DNA of 64,000 nucleotides from Termitomyces sp. T153 (taxonomy: Eukaryota; Basidiomycota; Agaricomycetes; Agaricales; Lyophyllaceae), in NCBI GenBank assembly GCA_018296165.2, contig JACKQL020000094.1:1-64000 (forward strand), in the 5' to 3' direction. The translations under genes were made by a program, and so were the position numbers. How positions within the stretch are numbered: position 1 is the first letter of the stretch; the number at the start of each line of letters is the position of its first letter. A model generated the notes under the pieces. It made no database searches. It had not been told where the DNA came from and saw only the letters and a program-made list of their open reading frames with translations. Of the stretch, positions 1 through 11,249 are shown in pieces.

Positions 1-1156
1 TGTCACGACCCGTCCCCTGAAACCCCGCACATTGTCTATCAACCCCCGACCCCCAAAAAAACCCCCAACGCTCCACCGAACTTCTGCCCATGCTCTGCGC
101 CTATTTTGGCTAACTCCGACGCCTCCCCAGCTAACTCCAACAGCCCCCTGGCCAACTTCAATGCCTTCCCCGCAGCCACTGACACTTACCTTGGATCTCC
201 TGAACCCCAAGAACCACCCCCGCTATTTCTGATCTTTGCCACCCATCATCAACTCAACACCCTGGTTCCTCCGACCTATTCCAGAGTATCACAACAACCT
301 TGGGGCAACCCGCGTTCCCCAATGATCCCATCAACATATCAGTGCAGCCCAATCCTCGATCGCAACCAACACCCGCCCACTCCGTCGAGCTCTGCCAAGC
401 CCTGCTGCCGCAGCCGACGTACCCCAAAGTTCTCCAGTAGTCAGTATATAAGCCGTCAAGTAGCTCTTCGTACTCTAGTCTTGATATTGCTTAACGTTAC
501 CTATGGTCTGATTGTTTTCTTTTCGTGTTTCGTGTTTTGTGTTTCATGTCTCGTTTCCTTACTCTCAGTCTCCTGGTCTTATCTCAGTCTCCTGGTCTTA
601 TCTCAGTCTCCCGGTCTTGTCTCATCTCCATTTCGTTATCATTCTCGTTATCATTTCATACCTCCACTTGAATCTACTCTTGTTCCATATCATTTTGTCT
701 GACGCTGTCTCAGTGACTCCGTCCCACTGTTGTGCCCAAGTCTTCATCAACCCTAATGACCTTACGAACTCCGCGGTTACGATTACGAACCCCAACACTC
801 CTTTGCCAGGTCCGAACCTCGCTCTTCACTTGGTCCCGGACTCCATCAACTCCAAATGATCTCCCATCAAACCCCGGCTCCACTCCCATTGATCACACAG
901 CCGCCTACTCCTTCACTTCCACAAATCTCCCATACGGTCTTCTGCCTGAACCCTGCCAAGACCATCTCATTTCCCCACACTCCGACTTCTCCGGACCTCC
1001 CCAGATCTGTCCGGATCACATCCCACTGACTATCCACACAAGCCATCAGTGCCCAGAATGTTTTCGAGTGTTTGGTTACTAGTGCAAGGGGATCACGCCC
1101 GCCTAGTAAGGACTTGCCCAGTGCAGCTGAGCCCCTGGGGTCAGCAGAACCTGACA
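1..1156 (+). repeat. 5' LTR of copy A
   Basis: It begins TGTCACGACC and ends GAACCTGACA, matching 5404-6546 almost throughout. The differences between the two LTRs are mostly C/T and G/A transitions. Open frames inside it are C-rich translations without family resemblance and are not called as genes. I did not recognise a primer binding site after 1156. Confidence 0.85.
445..452 (+). promoter_or_regulatory. TATA box of the 5' LTR (copy A)
   Basis: TATATAAG follows a conserved CAGTAG block and precedes a CT-rich stretch. The same motif sits at the matching place in all four LTRs of this family (also 5848, 24410, 30490), so it probably starts plus-strand transcription at the U3/R boundary. Confidence 0.6.
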
Positions 1157-4100
1157 TAATATCAAGACTCTACCTTACCCCATCTGTGATGCCCGCATTA
1201 TCTCCGCACACACGATCAAATAACTCTGATGTCTATGGTCTACCCGTGCCTGGAAACCCTTATGATTCATATGGCCCTGCCCAATTTGCCGAGGCACATT
1301 GAGTCACGGATCCGACACCAAACATCCCCTCCGCTCCGGTTACATCCATACGATGGCTCCCCCCACGGACACCCTCCCCAACTCACACCCAACCTCCAAC
1401 CCCTCACGCAAACCGTCAAATCATCTCCCACCCCACTCTTACCCTCTCCGCCAACTCCGTTCTCTCGCACAAAGCTGACCCCGACGTCACCCAAAGAACA
1501 GCATTCCAAAACCCAGCGACCACCTGACCAAATGAGCGACAATGTCTCCGGCACCGTGACAACCCTCTGACAAACAATAATGCCAACCTGCCATGAGACA
1601 GTCACCCATTGCGCAAAGGATCGCCAGCCACGAAGAAACCTCTGAGAACGCGCTTCCCCAAAGCCCGCCTGTGGATCCACCGACCCACTAGCAACCCCGC
1701 AGACCAACAAACGCAACTAATCACCAACAACATCACCAAACCCTACTATCAACCCCCTGACCCTCACCCCGACTGCCCCCAAGGAACTACGCCCTCCAAC
1801 AACTAGCTCCAAAACCACCAAAATTAAGCTCGACCCAACAACCCCAACAACAGAGCAAGAACCCCAGACCTAGGCTATGCTCCAACCCCCAAACCTGCTT
1901 CCGGGCCTCAGTCGACTCAGCTGTCACCTCCACCCAACAAATAAAGGGGCCCCGACACCTCCAACCTGACCCCAACAACCCTGAAACAAGACCAAGACAT
2001 CCCTGAGCTTCTAGATGGTCAGGAAAAGAATGGCTATGCATCCCCCACCCCACCAACTAAAGCACAACCCCAAAGTCAACAAGGAGGACCACAGCACCCC
2101 ACTCTTGACAAGGGACAACTCTGGACCACGCTGCTATTTCAACACCTTCCCCCACACAATCCAGAACCCCTGACATTGAGGACCCTTGACGCCGACCCTC
2201 CCCACATGCCACTCCCAAACCTAAACTCCAGACTCCGCCACCTCCCACAAAGGAACCCCCAGCATAGGAGCCACCCCAAACTAACTATAGAAAAAAGGAC
2301 CCTATACAAAGTAGTTCTCCAAAGTACCCTAAACACGCCGACATGTTCATATAAGGGAAGGAGAAGCCCCACCATCATCCAGAACACGTTGATCAGCTGT
2401 TCAAGCGACCTGACAACCCGAAGGGCATACGCTCCAATATCCTTAAAGGACCTCCCCCACCTGGCTTGACGACCCAAACGACTCTGTGCCAGCCCAAAAC
2501 TGCCCGATCCACCCCACTGAACCCCTCCGAACCCCTCGACACAGCTCCGGACCCTGGCAACATGACTCTGGGGCCTCCACTCCAACTACAACATTTGATC
2601 AAGGGGACCTATGGCGCCAACAACGATGCCCGGGTAGCCCCAACTCCGCAGCATAAATCACCACCCACCCCGAATCCCACCCCTATGCCGGAATATGTCC
2701 GCCAAATGGGGACCACACCATTGGAGCACCCAGAAGCAAGCCACATACAAGTATTCTCTTTGGAGTACTCAGAAGCAGGCCACATGTGAAGTAATCTCTC
2801 GGAGTACCCCAAAGGTTGCTGATGCCTTCCCCAAGAAGCGAGCGGTGCCTCTCCCCACTGCCACCCCACACTTGCAACAATCTCTGGGCCGCTCCGGAAC
2901 ATGAATGAAGAGTTGCCTCGACCCTGCCGCGACTCCCGGGGAGCCCCACTCCAGTGCCTCCCCGCGGCCGACCTCTCCACCGCCCCAACAACTGTGAACA
3001 ACCCACAAACCCCCACCAAGTGACCCTTGTGTCGACTCTGGGACCACCCACTTCTTCCCCGACGAAGGAACCATCGACCCCAGGTAGGAACAGCCCTCGG
3101 GACGAGCCCCGAAGCATCTCCGCTGAGGCAGGCCATTCCCCAACCAACCCCCATGCTGCCCAAAGGAAACATCACAACAGACCTCCAAACTCGGGGGAGT
3201 ATCAGAAATACGTAAGACCCCTCTGTCCATCTCAGGACTTACCTTTGGTCAGAAAAGCAATGTCACATAGATGATCTGGAACCTCAAATTACGGCCCCGG
3301 ACCCCAAAGGAACTGGTCAGGACTGATCACCCCGCATCCCGCCCCCTTGGTCATTGACACTCCGGAGCACACCAAAGCACCACTCGAAACATGCCCGCCC
3401 ACGGACACAACACTCCAGAACACGACCCTAACCCGGACCAACTATGCCGCAAGAACGAACCTCGCCTCACCGAACCCCACCAATGAAGAAGCCCCTGCCG
3501 CCTTTGCCACCAGTGCCGGCATAAGGGCCAGATCACGGGAAGACCTCCGTTCCCCCCTGCCAACCGCACTGCCAAGAAAACCAAAGCCCCAAACCCGCTG
3601 GGCACCATGAAAGATTCAAAGGTCGACCCTCCAATACTAATATGGCACACGTCCCCACCACAGACAAAAGAAAACCCCTACACCCCTGGTCAGAATTTCC
3701 AAGAATCGAACTCAATAACACCGCCTGAAATGCCACAGAACTCCACCGGAGAACTCCCACCACCCCTGCCGAACCTTGGGAGCCCTCCCTGCGATGCCCC
3801 GCCCTGTCCCGACAAACTCTGAGACTAGCCAGCACAGATGGCACTAGTGGGCGTAACCCCCACCTCTGGATTCATTAGGGATTCAACTCCCTCTCACACC
3901 CCTGCATGTTTTGCTTACTTTGCCCTCACACAAACTAAAACCTCACTTCACATGCCCAGGGACCAAGAAAGGGACATGTTCGCATACCAAAAGTATATAT
4001 ACAAAAGGCAAGGGAGGCAGCAAGTCCGAGAGCAACAAGAAGCAAGGCCTGCACCCATCTCACTCCCTCCCCAGACCCCCCCAGCAACCCAACCCCCAGG

Positions 4101-4166
4101 TCGACTTCCATCTGGGCCCGCACCACTGCTAAGATCTGTGCCAACCCCAGCAACGCCTCCCCCGCG
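1157..4166. other. C-rich interior of copy A, no recognised gene
   Basis: This 3-kb stretch is strongly C-rich on the plus strand and carries many short open frames in all phases. I see no gag zinc knuckle, protease or polymerase motif. It aligns in order with the interior of copy B (about 25105-28377), including a block starting ATGGCACTAG at 3838 and 28011. A 376-codon plus-strand frame from 3838 overlaps the antisense block. Its first 50 or so residues resemble copy B, but beyond that it looks like the shadow of the antisense frames. Confidence 0.5.
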
Positions 4167-5431
4167 TCAGCCGCCACCTCCCACCACAACCCTGGGGCCA
4201 CCGCATTGCATCGCCGATGCCCCGCCAACAACCTCTCCAATCATGCCATCCCCTGCTGCAACTCCGGAGGCTGAACTGCGGACCCCTGCGTCAACCCATC
4301 CTGAATTGACGCGAACGCCGCAGAGGCACCATCCAAGAGGACCCGATGCTCCCGCACCCAGCCTAAACCCAGAAAATGAGCTGTTAGTAACAAATGGAGG
4401 AATGGGAGACAACTCACAAAGGATTCCCGCATGCTCTGAAGCGGCCTTGTTGGCCAACCAATCCTCCCTCCACCTTGCCGCCTCCAGCTCCACCCACAAT
4501 GCATCCCCCTCCGGAACTCGTCCCTGCCCCTCCGCTTCCTCCGCGGGCTGCCCCTCCATCTGCGTCAGACGCTCCTGCAAGCCCCGCACCTCTAATGCTC
4601 ACTCCGTCGCCATGCACACCAAAGTGTTCCTCTCCCGCTCCATCGCTTCCTTCTCCGTCCGTGCCACATCACGGTCCTCCCTCACCCGTCGGAGCTCACC
4701 CTCCCGCACTGCCAATGACATCGTCAAAGCCTCCACCTGCTTGCAAAGAAAGACCTCCGTGATCGAAGGAATCGGCGTGGGGGGACTCAACAACCATTCC
4801 AAGGGAATGCCTGGGGTAGGAGAGACAAGGAAAGACTCCGGAGGCCCCGCCGATGACTTGCGCCCACGTGGCCTCTTGCTGGGTCCTGCCCCCGAGGGCG
4901 GGGAGGCTCGACGCTTCCCCCGAACCACTGCCGAAGACGCCCCCTTCCCCTTTGGCAACGCAGGATGAAACTTGGTCTGTTTCGGAACCCCCGGAAAATC
5001 CACCACCACCACCACGGACGACTCTACAAAAGCCCCGTCAATCATCCCAAAAAGACAAGTCAACACCACTTACGACTCCGGTCCCTGACACTAGCATGGC
5101 GCCGACGCTCAAACTCCTCCCCCCCACTGTCGTACACCACCACCTTGTCCAAATCAGTGGAAGGGACTACTGGAACGCTGGGGGAAGACATGACGAAATT
5201 TGGGAAATCCCAGAGTACGTCCAAAGCTTTTAATTGATTGAGGAGGACCCTGATGAAGTGGCAGCCACGCTTCGACTTTGTCTCCCATGCCGCTATCACT
5301 TGCTGCGGATTGATCAATATTGCTCGGCTTCGACTCCCACACCCCACCAATCCCCATCCTGCCCCCTGCATCTTGAAGGGTCTCAACACTGAAGGGGGGG
5401 TGATGTCACAACCCGTCCCATGAAACCCCAC
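4167..5431 (-). pseudogene. Antisense ORF block of copy A (acidic box and coiled coil)
   Basis: Read on the minus strand from the right end, three open frames follow in order. 5431-5060 contains the acidic box VVYDSGGEEFERRR. 5069-4599 has a basic patch with KRRASPPSG and KRPRG, followed by a heptad-rich charged segment (VREGELRRVREDRDVAR) likely to form a coiled coil. 4589-4167 has EAARWREDWLANKAAS and a Gly/Val-rich tail. The same order and motifs recur in copy B, so the region was coding. It runs opposite to the LTR promoter and polypurine tract. The frames do not join without shifts, so this copy is broken or split by introns. I recall similar multicopy hypothetical proteins in mushroom genomes but know no function. 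Confidence 0.5.
5391..5403 (+). other. Polypurine tract of copy A
   Basis: GAAGGGGGGGTGA lies immediately before the TGTCAC start of the 3' LTR. It is the expected plus-strand primer and fixes the element's orientation. The identical tract precedes the 3' LTR of copy B. Confidence 0.8.
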
Positions 5432-6546
5432 ACATCATCCATCAACCCCCGACCCCCAAAAAAACCCCCAACGCTCCACCAAACTTCCGCCCATGCCCCG
5501 CGCCTATTTTGGCTAACTCCGACGCCTCCCCAGCTAACTCCAATGGCCCCCTGGCCAACTTTGATGCCTTCCCCACAGCCACTGACACTTACCCTGGATC
5601 TCCCAAACCCCAAGAACCACCCCCGCTGTTTCCAATCTTTGCCACCCATCATCAACTCAACACCCTGGTTCCTCCGACCTATTCCAGAGTATCACGACAA
5701 CCTCAGGGCGACTCATGTTCCCCAATGATCCCATCAACGGATCAGTGTGGCCCAATCCTCAATCGCAACCAACACCCGCCCACTCCGTCGAGCTCTGCCA
5801 AGCCCTGCTGCCGCAGCCGACATACCCCAAAGTTCTCCAGTAGTCAGTATATAAGCTGTCAAGTAGCTCTTCGTACTCTAGTCTTGATATTGCTTAACGT
5901 TACCTATGGTCTGATTGTTTTCTTTTTGTGTTTTGTGTTTCATGTTTTGTGTCTCATTTCCTTACTCTCAGTCTCCCGGTCTTATCTCAGTCTCCCGGTC
6001 TTATCTCAGTCTCCTGGTCTTGTCTCATCTCCATTTTGTTATTTTTCGTACCTCCACTTGAATCTACTCTTGTTCCATATCATTTTGTCTGACGCTGTCT
6101 CGGTGACTCCGTCCCACTGTTGTGCCCAAGTCTTCATCAACCCTAATGACCTTACGAACTCCGCGGTTACGATTACAAACCCCGACACTCCTTCGCCAGG
6201 TCCGAACCTTGCTCTTCGCTCGGTCCCAGACTCCATCAACTCCAAATTACCTTCCATCAAACCCCGGCTCCACTCCCATTGATTACACAGCCGCCTACTC
6301 CTTCACTTCCGCAAATCTCCCATACGGTCTTCTGCTTGAACCCCACCAAGACCATCTCGTTTTCCCACACTCCAACTTCTCCGGACCTCCCCAGATCTGT
6401 CCGGATCACATCCCACCGACTATCCACACAAGCCATCAGTGCCCAGAATGTTTTTGAGTGTTTGGTTACCAGTGCAAGGGGATCACACCCGCCTAGTAAG
6501 GACTCGCCCAGTGCAGCTGAGCCCCCGGGGTCAGTGGAACCTGACA
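5404..6546 (+). repeat. 3' LTR of copy A
   Basis: It starts TGTCACAACC and ends GGAACCTGACA, repeating 1-1156 with scattered transitions and a few small indels. It is followed by CATAT and then by the interrupted Gypsy RT gene on the minus strand. Confidence 0.85.
5848..5855 (+). promoter_or_regulatory. TATA box of the 3' LTR (copy A)
   Basis: TATATAAG sits at the same LTR offset as 445-452. If active, it would drive transcription out of the element into the antisense side of the Gypsy fragment. Confidence 0.5.
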
Positions 6547-6930
6547 CATATATCATAGTCTGGAAAGTGGCTGGGCTATTAGGGAGCCCAAAGAACATCA
6601 CAAGAGGCTCAAAGAGTCTGTGATTGGTTTGGAATGCTGCTTTCAACTCATCCCCTTCTTTGATGTGCACATTATTGTAGCCCCAACAGATATCCAACTT
6701 TGTAAAGTATCATGCACCTTGAAGGTTGTTGACAAGTTCTGAGATGAGTGGCAAAGAATAGTGATTTTTTTACTATTATTGCATTCAAGACACAATAGTC
6801 CTGAACCAGACAAAGAGACCCAGCCTTTTTCTTAATAAAAAAGACTGGAGAGGCTATTGAAGACTTGGAGGGTTGTATTCATCCTGAGCTGAGATTTTCC
6901 TGCAGAAAAGCATCCAGTTCATCCTGCTAA
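6547..6930 (-). pseudogene. Gypsy reverse transcriptase fragment
   Basis: The minus-strand frame shows LDICWGYNN-type sequence, AAFQTNHRLFEP and FFGLPNSPATFQTMIY, typical of the palm of Ty3/Gypsy RT. The frame ends where the LTR of copy A begins, and the YxDD box and everything after it are missing. Upstream (higher coordinates) the expected FFIKK block is recognisable but lies in another frame. Confidence 0.8.
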
Positions 6931-7268
6931 TAGGGGACAAGTGGATAGACCTTGTAGCTGAAGGGCTCAGCATTGCACTCTAGAAGCAAATCAAAGGAGG
7001 CCTTAAAGAATACATCTTGAAAGTTATGGAGGTGATTGGAAATGGTACTATGAAAAGGCTTGGGCTGTGAGTTTGCTGCAAATGCCTCTGCCAGACATTG
7101 AGAAGTAGTCTGACTAGCTCAAATCTCTGCCACTATAAGAGAGAGGCAGAGGGTTGTAGCATATATTCAATTGTCCACCTCTATGATTTTATCTAGGGAC
7201 TCTGCATCTGGAGTACAGGTCCATTCTCTTTCATCTCCTTCTTCCTTAGGAGATTCACACCCAACACC

Positions 7269-7856
7269 TCAGACATCTTTGTAGAGGGCATCTCTATGAG
7301 GGAATGCCAGAGGAGGGGGACTCAGGAAGTTGAAGTCAGCATAAGAGAGATGCCCAGTGCAACAGGCATGCATAGCAGCATGCTCACAAACCTTGGCTCT
7401 CTGCTCCTTACAAGCTTCTTTTGCACAGGTAATGCAGCAATGGAGGCAATGACCCATCTTCACCTCATCCTTGGTCCAGTCAATCTTGGAATTGTATTCA
7501 TGCAGCAAAGTTAACCCCAAGATTATGTCTTGCTTTTCCAAACTAGTAACAGCAAAAGTGGCTCATTCTGAGTGGTCTTGGTAGCATAGGACTAGGTTCA
7601 TCATAGAGCAAATAGAACCAGCTTCATTGAGCATGCCATCAACATTGTACATGAAGATAGGATGGGAAAGGGGGCAAGTAGTGAGGTGGTGTTGTTTTAT
7701 GTAATCAGTGGCAAGAAAGAGGCCTGTTGCCCCACTATTAAGGAGGGCAACTACACTTTGGATCTGCTGGGTGTCTATCATCCCAATTTCTACCTGTAGC
7801 TTCAGAGAGTTGGTAGAAGGAGTGGAAGCAACACATAGCAATGGGGAAGATGGCAT
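7269..7856 (-). pseudogene. Gypsy aspartic protease region
   Basis: Two minus-strand frames (7856-7563 and 7541-7269) align with 12690-13200 of the plus-strand copy. The first contains LLNSGATGLFLATDYI, the retropepsin active-site loop with Asp replaced by Asn (DSG to NSG, a G-to-A change on the coding strand), which would kill the enzyme. The second carries the conserved linker KQDIILGLTLLHEYN and DWTKDEVKMG before RT. Confidence 0.7.
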
Positions 7857-7858
7857 TT

Positions 7859-9400
7859 CTATGCAGAAGTCTGAAGGTGTGGGCTAGGTGTGTTTCCAGC
7901 AGAGACTTTAGCTGGAGAGGGAGTTTGCATGTCTGAGGAGGGGCTTATTGTTTTAGGCATTGTATCAACAACAGCAACAGATATCTTTGATTGTACAGAC
8001 AGGGGAGTGAAATAGTTAGCAGTAAGCAATGGAGGCATACAGGTCATCTGTTGCCCTTTTAAAAATCCTTAGACTCTGTAAAAACCTCCTCCAATACATT
8101 GGCCACTTTATTAGACTGGACAGTTATAGGTGTGTCCAAATAGGGGGTTCCCATTGTGTCCCAGGCTGTGAGGAGTTGAATGAGCAGCTCTTCTTGCTCC
8201 AATGCTGACAAGTAGCAGACCTTTAGTCCTTGAAGACAGTAGTGGGCAAAGTGACCTGCCTTTCTGCAGTATTGACATAGCAGAGAAGTAGAGAACTACT
8301 GTTGAGAGGCATTGATATCCATTGAGACTCCTTGGGGCAGGGAGCACAAGGGAGTAACATGGAATGGAAGGGAAAAAGTTGCAACTACTTGTGGGGCTGT
8401 GAGAGCAGGCATGGAAGGGAGAGCTTAGGGAGTGAACTCAGTATGAGTGAAAAGAATTATTAAGGGTTGCATTTGCCACAGCTCATGTTGCAGTTTTATC
8501 AACTGCCACTGCTTATGTGCCACCTTATACTGAGTATTAACATGCTCATTATCTGAGCGCCCCTCTGCCATACTGTTAATGTGATCTATAAGAGAGAGAT
8601 GCAATCCATCCCAGAAGATTAAGCAAAGTTGCAGACTATCCAGATATTCTGCTTGTTTGACTAAGGCACAAAAAGAGTTGATGTACTCATCAAGTAACTG
8701 CTTCCCTTAACCATACTGGATTTGGTCTTGAAGAGAAAGAGCTGCAGTTTTGGCAGGGTCAAGAGGGAAAAACTCAGCTCAAAACTTGTTCTCAAACTCC
8801 ATCTAGCCAGAGAAAATTTCAACTCCTCCTAGGCATCAAAAGATATGCAGCATATAGGTTGAAGCTCAGCCAGCCTTTATATAGTAAAGAACCCAAGTGA
8901 TTTTCAAGGCATCAAAGGCAAAGGCTTCACTGCTCAGCTGAATATAAGTGATACAGGACTGGAGAAAACATTTTCCAGCTTTACAGTTCCCATCAAATAT
9001 ATTAGGGAGCACAGAGCAAGGAAGTTTGAAGTGGAGTGACAAAACCTCTGAGCTAGGTGCAGAAAAAAAACCTTTCTGCAGCTGCTGGGAGTCCAGAAGG
9101 AGGAGTAGGAGTGAGAGAAAGATGTTCCAGAAGGGCTTGGAAAGAAAGGGATACTGCTTTGGTAGTTTAATAGAGTTCAGTAAGTTCAGCAGTATGGGAA
9201 GGGGGGCTTGAGTAAGTTGAACCTATGTCTCCAGGAACAGCAAATGACTCCAGGCATTGTCCTGGGAGCTTCAAGCATCTAGGAGAGGTGCTGGAGGGGT
9301 TAAGAAAAATACAGGGGGCACTAAAATACTGGTGAAAGAGAGACCTTTTGAGGAGCCAAGTAGAAGCTCAGGTAATTAAGAAAGGAGGCTCCCAGACCAA
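7859..9400 (-). pseudogene. Gypsy gag with CCHC zinc knuckle
   Basis: Minus-strand gag remnant. The zinc knuckle at 8277-8236 reads CQYCRKAGHFAHYC, an intact CX2CX4HX4C. The rest of the capsid region is recognisable only by its alignment with 11250-12480 and has many stops. Gag would coat the element RNA in the particle. Confidence 0.6.
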
Positions 9401-9419
9401 ATCTGAAGACTTGTTCTGC

Positions 9420-9765
9420 TGTAAAAGTGACCTTAAGAGGCTGTGGCTCAATTACACAACTGGCAGAGGGAGATCCAAAGTCTATTCAGCACAGTACAAT
9501 GTCTACAAGTAGAACTACACATCTGGTAGAGAGAGATCCAAAGAGGACAAGTTTAAGGGTCTTTAATGCCAGGATTTGGAAAATCTACTTCAGTCACATG
9601 ACCTTACCATGTGGCTTCTACACAAAATGCACATGGCAACTGATCATGTGACTAATCACATGACCAAACATGTGCATACCTTGCCATGTGGGTTTTGCAC
9701 AGAACACACATGGCAACTGATCATGTGACCAATCACAAAACACATGCATCAGTAGTTTCCTAACA
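9420..9765 (-). repeat. LTR of the minus-strand Gypsy
   Basis: A 346-base LTR whose reverse complement starts TGTTAGGAAACT and ends TTTTACA. It matches the 403-base LTRs at 10679 and 16376 but lacks part of the internal duplication seen in those. GTAAT follows as the likely target duplication. Confidence 0.75.
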
Positions 9766-9770
9766 GTAAT

Positions 9771-10197
9771 AGCTTATGTATTAAGCATGTATGTCTTATT
9801 ATATTGTTATTTATATATGAGGTTTACTGTCCAATTCCTTTCTACTACATTCTTGACCTCTTGTGCACCTGGTGCTTTGTTTCTTGCCCTTCAATATTCT
9901 CAACAGACTGAAATGATTTCCACTCAGATTGTAGATGTGTATGTTCTTCAGATGTAATAATATTTAAATCTACAAAAAGGTATTAATTATACTTGCTAGT
10001 GCATCATCAGCTGTCAGTTATATACACCTGATAAGCCTGACTGTTGCTGAGTACCACTTGTAATACTATTATCCACAGCTTTGGTATCTTGAGCTATGCC
10101 AAAGAATGTGCTTGCTCTGAGCCTGTTTCTAAAACTAAGTTGCTTGTAAAGAGCCTTTGCTGCTGATGAAGGTTTTTAAGTGGTCTACTTGCACCTG
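9771..10197. other. Unidentified AT-rich sequence between Gypsy LTR and Copia LTR
   Basis: About 430 bases without an open frame or recognised motif. It is the target into which the minus-strand Gypsy and, at its right end (ACCTG), the Copia element inserted. It contains almost no CpG, so it is probably older transposon sequence. Confidence 0.4.
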
Positions 10198-10487
10198 TGT
10201 TGGCCTAGTATATTCAACTTCCTCTTTTAGTATGATTAGTAATCACTTTGCTATATTTGTGTTGGACTTGACTTACTTTCTCAGTCTGTTTTACTATTAT
10301 AGTTGATGCTGAAGTTATAAGTCAAGCATTTTATTAGTTCTTGATTATTTTACTCACATACATTATGTAGTTGTATTGTTTTTGTCACCACTAGGTACAA
10401 AATACATAGTCTGTTCTATCATCACAGTTGACACTGAGGTCTTATATTGTTTTTGTCACTACTAGTAGATTCAGTTCTAGTCTAGCA
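10198..10487 (+). repeat. 5' LTR of the Copia element
   Basis: A 290-base LTR, TGTTGGCCTAGTA to TCTAGCA, matching 21842-22131 with scattered transitions. It contains two related copies of a block starting CAGTCTGTT/TAGTCTGTT followed by GATGCTGA-type sequence. Confidence 0.85.
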
Positions 10488-10497
10488 GGTTATGGGC
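10488..10497 (+). other. Probable primer binding site of Copia (half initiator-tRNA type)
   Basis: GGTTATGGGC directly abuts the LTR end. It is complementary to the anticodon-stem and loop of initiator tRNA-Met (GCCCAUAACC), not to a tRNA 3' end. This is the internal 'half-tRNA' priming known for Drosophila copia and related elements. Confidence 0.6.
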
Positions 10498-10678
10498 ATT
10501 CTTTCTAAATCATCAAGCACTGTCCTGAGCTACTGAACAACTCACTTCTTAATTTTAGGCGTTTATAGACACTTGTATCAACAATGGCTGACCTGTTTAG
10601 CCCTTGTTTGGCTTCATTCTCTTGGGCTTCTCAAACAACATCAGGCTCAATTCCTTGGGTCCCACAACAGAGTAATAC

Positions 10679-11081
10679 TGTCAGAGAACTGCCAATGCAT
10701 GTGCTTGGCTGAGTCATGTGTTTGGTCACATGATCAGTTGCCATGTGCATTCTGCACAGAACCCACATAACAAGATATGCATATATTTGGCAAGGTTATG
10801 TGAATACATATGTTTAGTCATGTGTTTGGTTATATGATCAGTTGCCATGTGTGTTCTGCATAGAACCCACATAGCAAGGTATGCATATGTTTGGCAAGGT
10901 CATGTGACTGGAGTAATTTTTCCAAACCCTAGCATTGGAGATCCTCAGACTTGTTTTCTTTAGATCTCCTTCTGTCAGGTATGTAGTCCTATTTGTAGAT
11001 ATTGTACTATGCTGAATAGACTTTGGATCTCCCTCTGCTAGTTGTGTGACTGAGCCACAGCCTCCAGAGGTCACCCTTACA
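10679..11081 (+). repeat. 5' LTR of the plus-strand Gypsy
   Basis: It starts TGTCAGAG and ends CCCTTACA. It holds a tandem duplication with a period of about 104 bases: the block CATGTGTTTGGT to GGCAAGG occurs from 10717 and again from 10821. Differences from the 3' LTR are almost all transitions. Confidence 0.9.
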
Positions 11082-11249
11082 GCAGAACAAGTCTCTAGAT
11101 TTAGTCTGAGAGCCCTCTTTTGATTATCTAAGCTTCTACTTGGTTCCTCAAAAGATCTCTCCCCAGCCAACCCCTTCAGCACCTCCCCCTGATGCTTCAA
11201 GCTCCTAGGACAATGTCTAGAGTTGTTTGCTGTCCCTAGAGACACAGCT

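Larger units (their letters stand above)
1..6546 (+). mobile_element. Large LTR retroelement without pol, copy A
   Basis: Two direct repeats of about 1.15 kb, both starting TGTCAC and ending CCTGACA, enclose 4.25 kb. A G-rich polypurine tract lies directly before the right repeat, so the element is read on the plus strand. The interior is C-rich and has no protease, reverse transcriptase, RNase H or integrase motif in any frame, so it must be moved by another element's enzymes (LARD-like, inferred). The right flank CATAT continues the minus-strand Gypsy RT gene, and CATAT is also the native Gypsy sequence there, so it should be the 5-bp target duplication. The left copy would lie just outside the window. 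Copy B at 23963-31204 is the same family. Confidence 0.85.
6547..9765 (-). mobile_element. Truncated Gypsy element, minus strand
   Basis: On the minus strand this runs from an LTR at 9765-9420 through gag, protease and the first part of reverse transcriptase, then is cut by insertion of copy A at 6547. It is the same family as the plus-strand Gypsy at 10679-16778: the zinc knuckle, protease, RT and LTR segments match in order. The remaining RT, integrase and second LTR should continue left of base 1. Frames are interrupted by many stops and shifts. The 5 bases beyond the LTR end are GTAAT, the expected target duplication. Confidence 0.85.

Noticed and set aside
106..702. Long plus-strand open frames in the LTRs (also 5509-6282)
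   Set aside because: They cross the TATA box and U3/R region, are Pro/Ser/Thr-rich by composition, and differ between the four LTR copies by stops.
3838..4968. 376-codon plus-strand open frame in copy A
   Set aside because: It overlaps the antisense block, has no domain, and in copy B the frame ends early after similar first residues; only its first 50 or so residues resemble each other.
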